7,200 nt of DNA from Anaerolineales bacterium (GTDB lineage Bacteria; Chloroflexota; Anaerolineae; Anaerolineales; DRMV01): the NCBI GenBank assembly GCA_027044735.1, contig JALUBW010000247.1:1-7200 (forward strand). The letters run 5' to 3'. Below the pieces are notes generated by a model. The model worked only from the letters and a program-made list of their open reading frames with translations, was not told the DNA's origin and ran no database searches. Made by a program: the position numbers and the translations under genes. This document shows, piece by piece, positions 5,758 through 7,200 of this stretch (position 1 is the first letter of the stretch; each line of letters starts with the position of its first letter).

Positions 5758-6300
5758 TTAGTGACCGTATTTGTACTTGGCTTCTAAAAGGTATTTGTTG
5801 AGCCCCTCGTGCCCTACCCCTTGATGGCAGTCCACGCACTTGGCGCTGATCGTGCCCGCCAAGTACTTGGCGTGCGCATCGTGACCGGCTGGGATGGCTT
5901 TGAGGTTGGCATGGCACTGCAGGCATCCCGAATCGTACACGTATTCCGCCCGCCGCGCTCGGTTGGCTTGCCAATCTAAGGCGAACTCGTTGCTCGTCCA
6001 GGTCACCCCGATATCGGTAAGCCCGGAGCGGGTTTTGGAGGTAAGGTACGAGAAGGCATTGGTATGGGATGTATGGCAATCGGTGCAGCGGGCAGCCACG
6101 CCGTAGGGGTTGTTGCCGCCGTGCACCGACGCGTGATAGGCCGCCACCATGGGCTCCATCACGTGGCAGGAGCCGCAAAATTCTGGCCGTGACGTGGCTT
6201 CAATGGTCGTTTCTACCCCTCCCCACACTAAGGAAACGACCACCGCCAAGACCACTAAGGCTCCAATAATGTATGCAATCTTCGTTTTGCCAATCCTCAT
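5758..6300 (-). CDS. haoC: NapC/NirT/NrfH-type tetraheme cytochrome c, quinol dehydrogenase partner of the octaheme protein
   Basis: The 180-residue protein has one N-terminal transmembrane helix (residues about 9-28) and a short extracytoplasmic domain with four CxxCH sites (42-46, 72-76, 126-130, 155-159). This is the build of NrfH/NapC-family proteins, which take electrons from menaquinol and hand them to a multiheme reductase. The CGSCHVMEPM stretch (42-51) carries Met residues just after heme 1, as in NrfH-like proteins, where one Met serves as a heme ligand. It has a textbook ribosome site, AAGGAGGTGA (6311-6302), before ATG 6300. It is the first gene of the operon, with haoA following after 28 bases. 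The same pairing is known in Campylobacterota haoCA loci. NrfH is an alternative name, but no NrfA pentaheme protein is present. Confidence 0.87.
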   Translation of the reverse strand: MRIGKTKIAYIIGALVVLAVVVSLVWGGVETTIEATSRPEFCGSCHVMEPMVAAYHASVHGGNNPYGVAARCTDCHTSHTNAFSYLTSKTRSGLTDIGVTWTSNEFALDWQANRARRAEYVYDSGCLQCHANLKAIPAGHDAHAKYLAGTISAKCVDCHQGVGHEGLNKYLLEAKYKYGH

Positions 6301-6324
6301 TTCACCTCCTTCCCAGGGTGTCGA

Positions 6325-6352
6325 AAGATTACCTTAATAGTGCATTAATCTT
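6325..6352. promoter_or_regulatory. Inverted repeat in the haoC leader, operator candidate
   Basis: AAGATTA (6325-6331) and TAATCTT (6346-6352) are perfect inverted repeats 14 bases apart. Inside lies a second dyad, TTAAT (6334-6338) and ATTAA (6344-6348). The block begins at about the expected transcription start of the haoC promoter, where a repressor would block initiation. It could also form a weak hairpin in the 5' leader. The regulator is not identifiable here. Confidence 0.45.
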
Positions 6353-6358
6353 GCGCTC

Positions 6359-6387
6359 ATTGTACTGCGTTCTGCGGCGCCTGTCAA
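6359..6387 (-). promoter_or_regulatory. Sigma-70-type promoter for haoC-haoA
   Basis: On the minus strand TTGACA (6387-6382) is followed by a 17-base spacer and TACAAT (6364-6359): a perfect -35, a 5-of-6 -10 and ideal spacing. Transcription would start near 6352, giving a leader of about 50 bases with the AAGGAGGTGA ribosome site. Such a strong promoter implies high basal expression unless it is held by a repressor at the adjacent dyad. Confidence 0.85.
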
Positions 6388-6428
6388 TACCTATTTCTCT
6401 GAGATCCGGACATGAGTTAGGACAAAAA

Positions 6429-6485
6429 AGGGAACCTCCTGTAAATTGTTTTATAGAAAAAACACCACACACAAGGAGGTTCCCT
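6429..6485 (+). promoter_or_regulatory. Hairpin sequestering the transposase ribosome site
   Basis: AGGGAACCTCCT (6429-6440) is the exact reverse complement of AGGAGGTTCCCT (6474-6485), with a 33-base AT-rich loop. The second arm contains the AGGAGG ribosome site and ends one base before the transposase ATG at 6486. Transcripts entering from outside would carry both arms and be poorly translated, while a start inside the loop would leave the site free. This is a known way insertion sequences limit activation by read-through. Confidence 0.8.
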
Positions 6486-7200
6486 ATGTACAAGTATAAA
6501 CGAATTTCCTTGGAACGTTTCGCCCATTACCTGTTTGATAACACTCATGAGGCACAACACGCCGCTGAGATTCTCGCCGCTATCTTGCACGCTCGCTCAG
6601 CACGCCTGACTGAGATCGCTGCCAAAATGCACGGCTCTATGGATGCCGCCTATAAACGCTTGCAACGCTTTTTGCAACGCTACGACCCACGAACTGCCTT
6701 GTGGCGTCTTTTACCTGATGATGCTCCCTTTGTGTTGGCCGATGTGACCGAAATCCCTCGCCCGCAAGCCTATAAAACCAACTATGTCGGCACCTTGAAA
6801 GACGGCCACACCAAAGGGTTTTGGGTAATGACATTCGCCACTCCTTATCGGGGGCGGGCCATACCCTGCGGTTTGCTCACCTTTTCCTCCGCCACCATTG
6901 CCCAAAAAGACACTTCCCGCAATTTGGTGCATCAGCGGGCTTTTGAGAGTCTGAAAGACCTGTTGGGTGAGCGTCCGGTGGTTTTAGATCGGGAATTCAG
7001 TTATTCGGGCCTGCTCCAATTTTTGACGGCATCGGGCGTCCATTTCGTTATCCGTCTGCGATTGGGCTCCCGACCGCCCAAGTTCTTTGATGACGAAGGG
7101 AACGAGGTCAAACTGAGCATTGCCCGAGGGCAACGGGTGGTATACCGCAACCTGTGGTACAAAGGCGAAGTACAGGTGCAGGTCATTGGCGAATGGAGAG
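6486..7200 (+). CDS. IS4-like DDE transposase, 5' part (truncated by window end)
   Basis: There is an open frame of 238 codons without a stop up to the window edge. The N-terminal 75 residues are helical and basic, with a helix-turn-helix-like LTEIAAKMHGSMDAAYKRL (41-59), suited to binding the element ends. The catalytic RNase H-like domain begins with FVLADVTEI (82-90, first Asp D86) and continues with VVLDREFSYSGLL (165-177, second Asp D168), matching the D and D(R)EF spacing of IS4-type transposases. The catalytic Glu with its YREK-type motif would lie beyond the window. ATG 6486 is set by AGGAGG (6474-6479). The frame is uninterrupted as far as seen, so it may be functional. Family placement is from motifs only. 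Confidence 0.82.
   Translation, partial: MYKYKRISLERFAHYLFDNTHEAQHAAEILAAILHARSARLTEIAAKMHGSMDAAYKRLQRFLQRYDPRTALWRLLPDDAPFVLADVTEIPRPQAYKTNYVGTLKDGHTKGFWVMTFATPYRGRAIPCGLLTFSSATIAQKDTSRNLVHQRAFESLKDLLGERPVVLDREFSYSGLLQFLTASGVHFVIRLRLGSRPPKFFDDEGNEVKLSIARGQRVVYRNLWYKGEVQVQVIGEWR

Larger units (their letters stand above)
6400..7200 (+). mobile_element. Insertion sequence, IS4-like, left part (right end outside the window)
   Basis: The mobile element is recognised by its transposase gene, a drop in GC relative to the flanking genes, and a leader hairpin typical of insertion sequences. The exact left end cannot be fixed without the right terminal repeat. It should lie between the haoC promoter (ending 6387) and the hairpin arm at 6429, perhaps around the GAGATCCGGACATGAGTT stretch at 6400-6417. 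No target duplication can be identified from one end. Confidence 0.7.

Noticed and set aside
5262..5801. Plus-strand frame of 179 codons across the haoA start
   Set aside because: It is antisense to haoA and the haoC-haoA junction, with no motif and no ribosome site.
6417..6457. Own promoter for the transposase (TATAGA at 6452-6457)
   Set aside because: The -10-like hexamer has no acceptable -35 at 16-18 bases, so I do not annotate it, although a start in the loop would fit the hairpin model.

Overview
The window looks like a GC-rich bacterial chromosome segment, probably from Chloroflexota (Anaerolineae-like). That assignment is an inference from gene content and style: a BioY transporter, a VanW-type/beta-lactamase-like serine hydrolase, a lipoprotein octaheme cytochrome, and intergenic tracts built from ACGGAT, CGCCAAG and AATCTGTG words. 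No rRNA or marker gene is present to prove it.

Layout. 1-335 is a repeat-rich intergenic region with a 54-bp tandem repeat. 336-1568 (+) is an apparent two-gene operon: bioY (S component of a biotin ECF transporter) and a MocA-type nucleotidyltransferase. 1549-3057 (-) is a membrane-anchored serine hydrolase that converges on, and overlaps by 20 bp, the nucleotidyltransferase gene. 3058-3406 holds its leader and a second repeat element. 3407-4174 (+) is a short-chain dehydrogenase. 4175-4320 is a third, inverted copy of the repeat element. 4331-4364 is a strong terminator. 4380-6300 (-) is a haoC-haoA cytochrome operon behind a near-consensus promoter (TTGACA, 17 nt, TACAAT). From about 6400 to the window end lies the left part of an insertion sequence with an IS4-like DDE transposase cut by the window edge.

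How the genes work together. The clearest functional unit is haoC-haoA. A membrane-anchored tetraheme NapC/NrfH-type quinol dehydrogenase would pass electrons from the quinone pool to an octaheme hydroxylamine-oxidoreductase-family protein that carries a lipobox. This pairing resembles the reductive (nitrite or hydroxylamine to ammonium) systems of Campylobacterota rather than the oxidative enzyme of nitrifiers. The other genes look like unrelated housekeeping or accessory functions.

The least explained component is a family of modular intergenic elements (three here). In each, a (A/G)CGGAT tract and an AATCTG(T/C)G tract flank a spacer. The two tracts can pair, using G-U wobbles on one strand only, which suggests a structured RNA or a mobile hairpin element.
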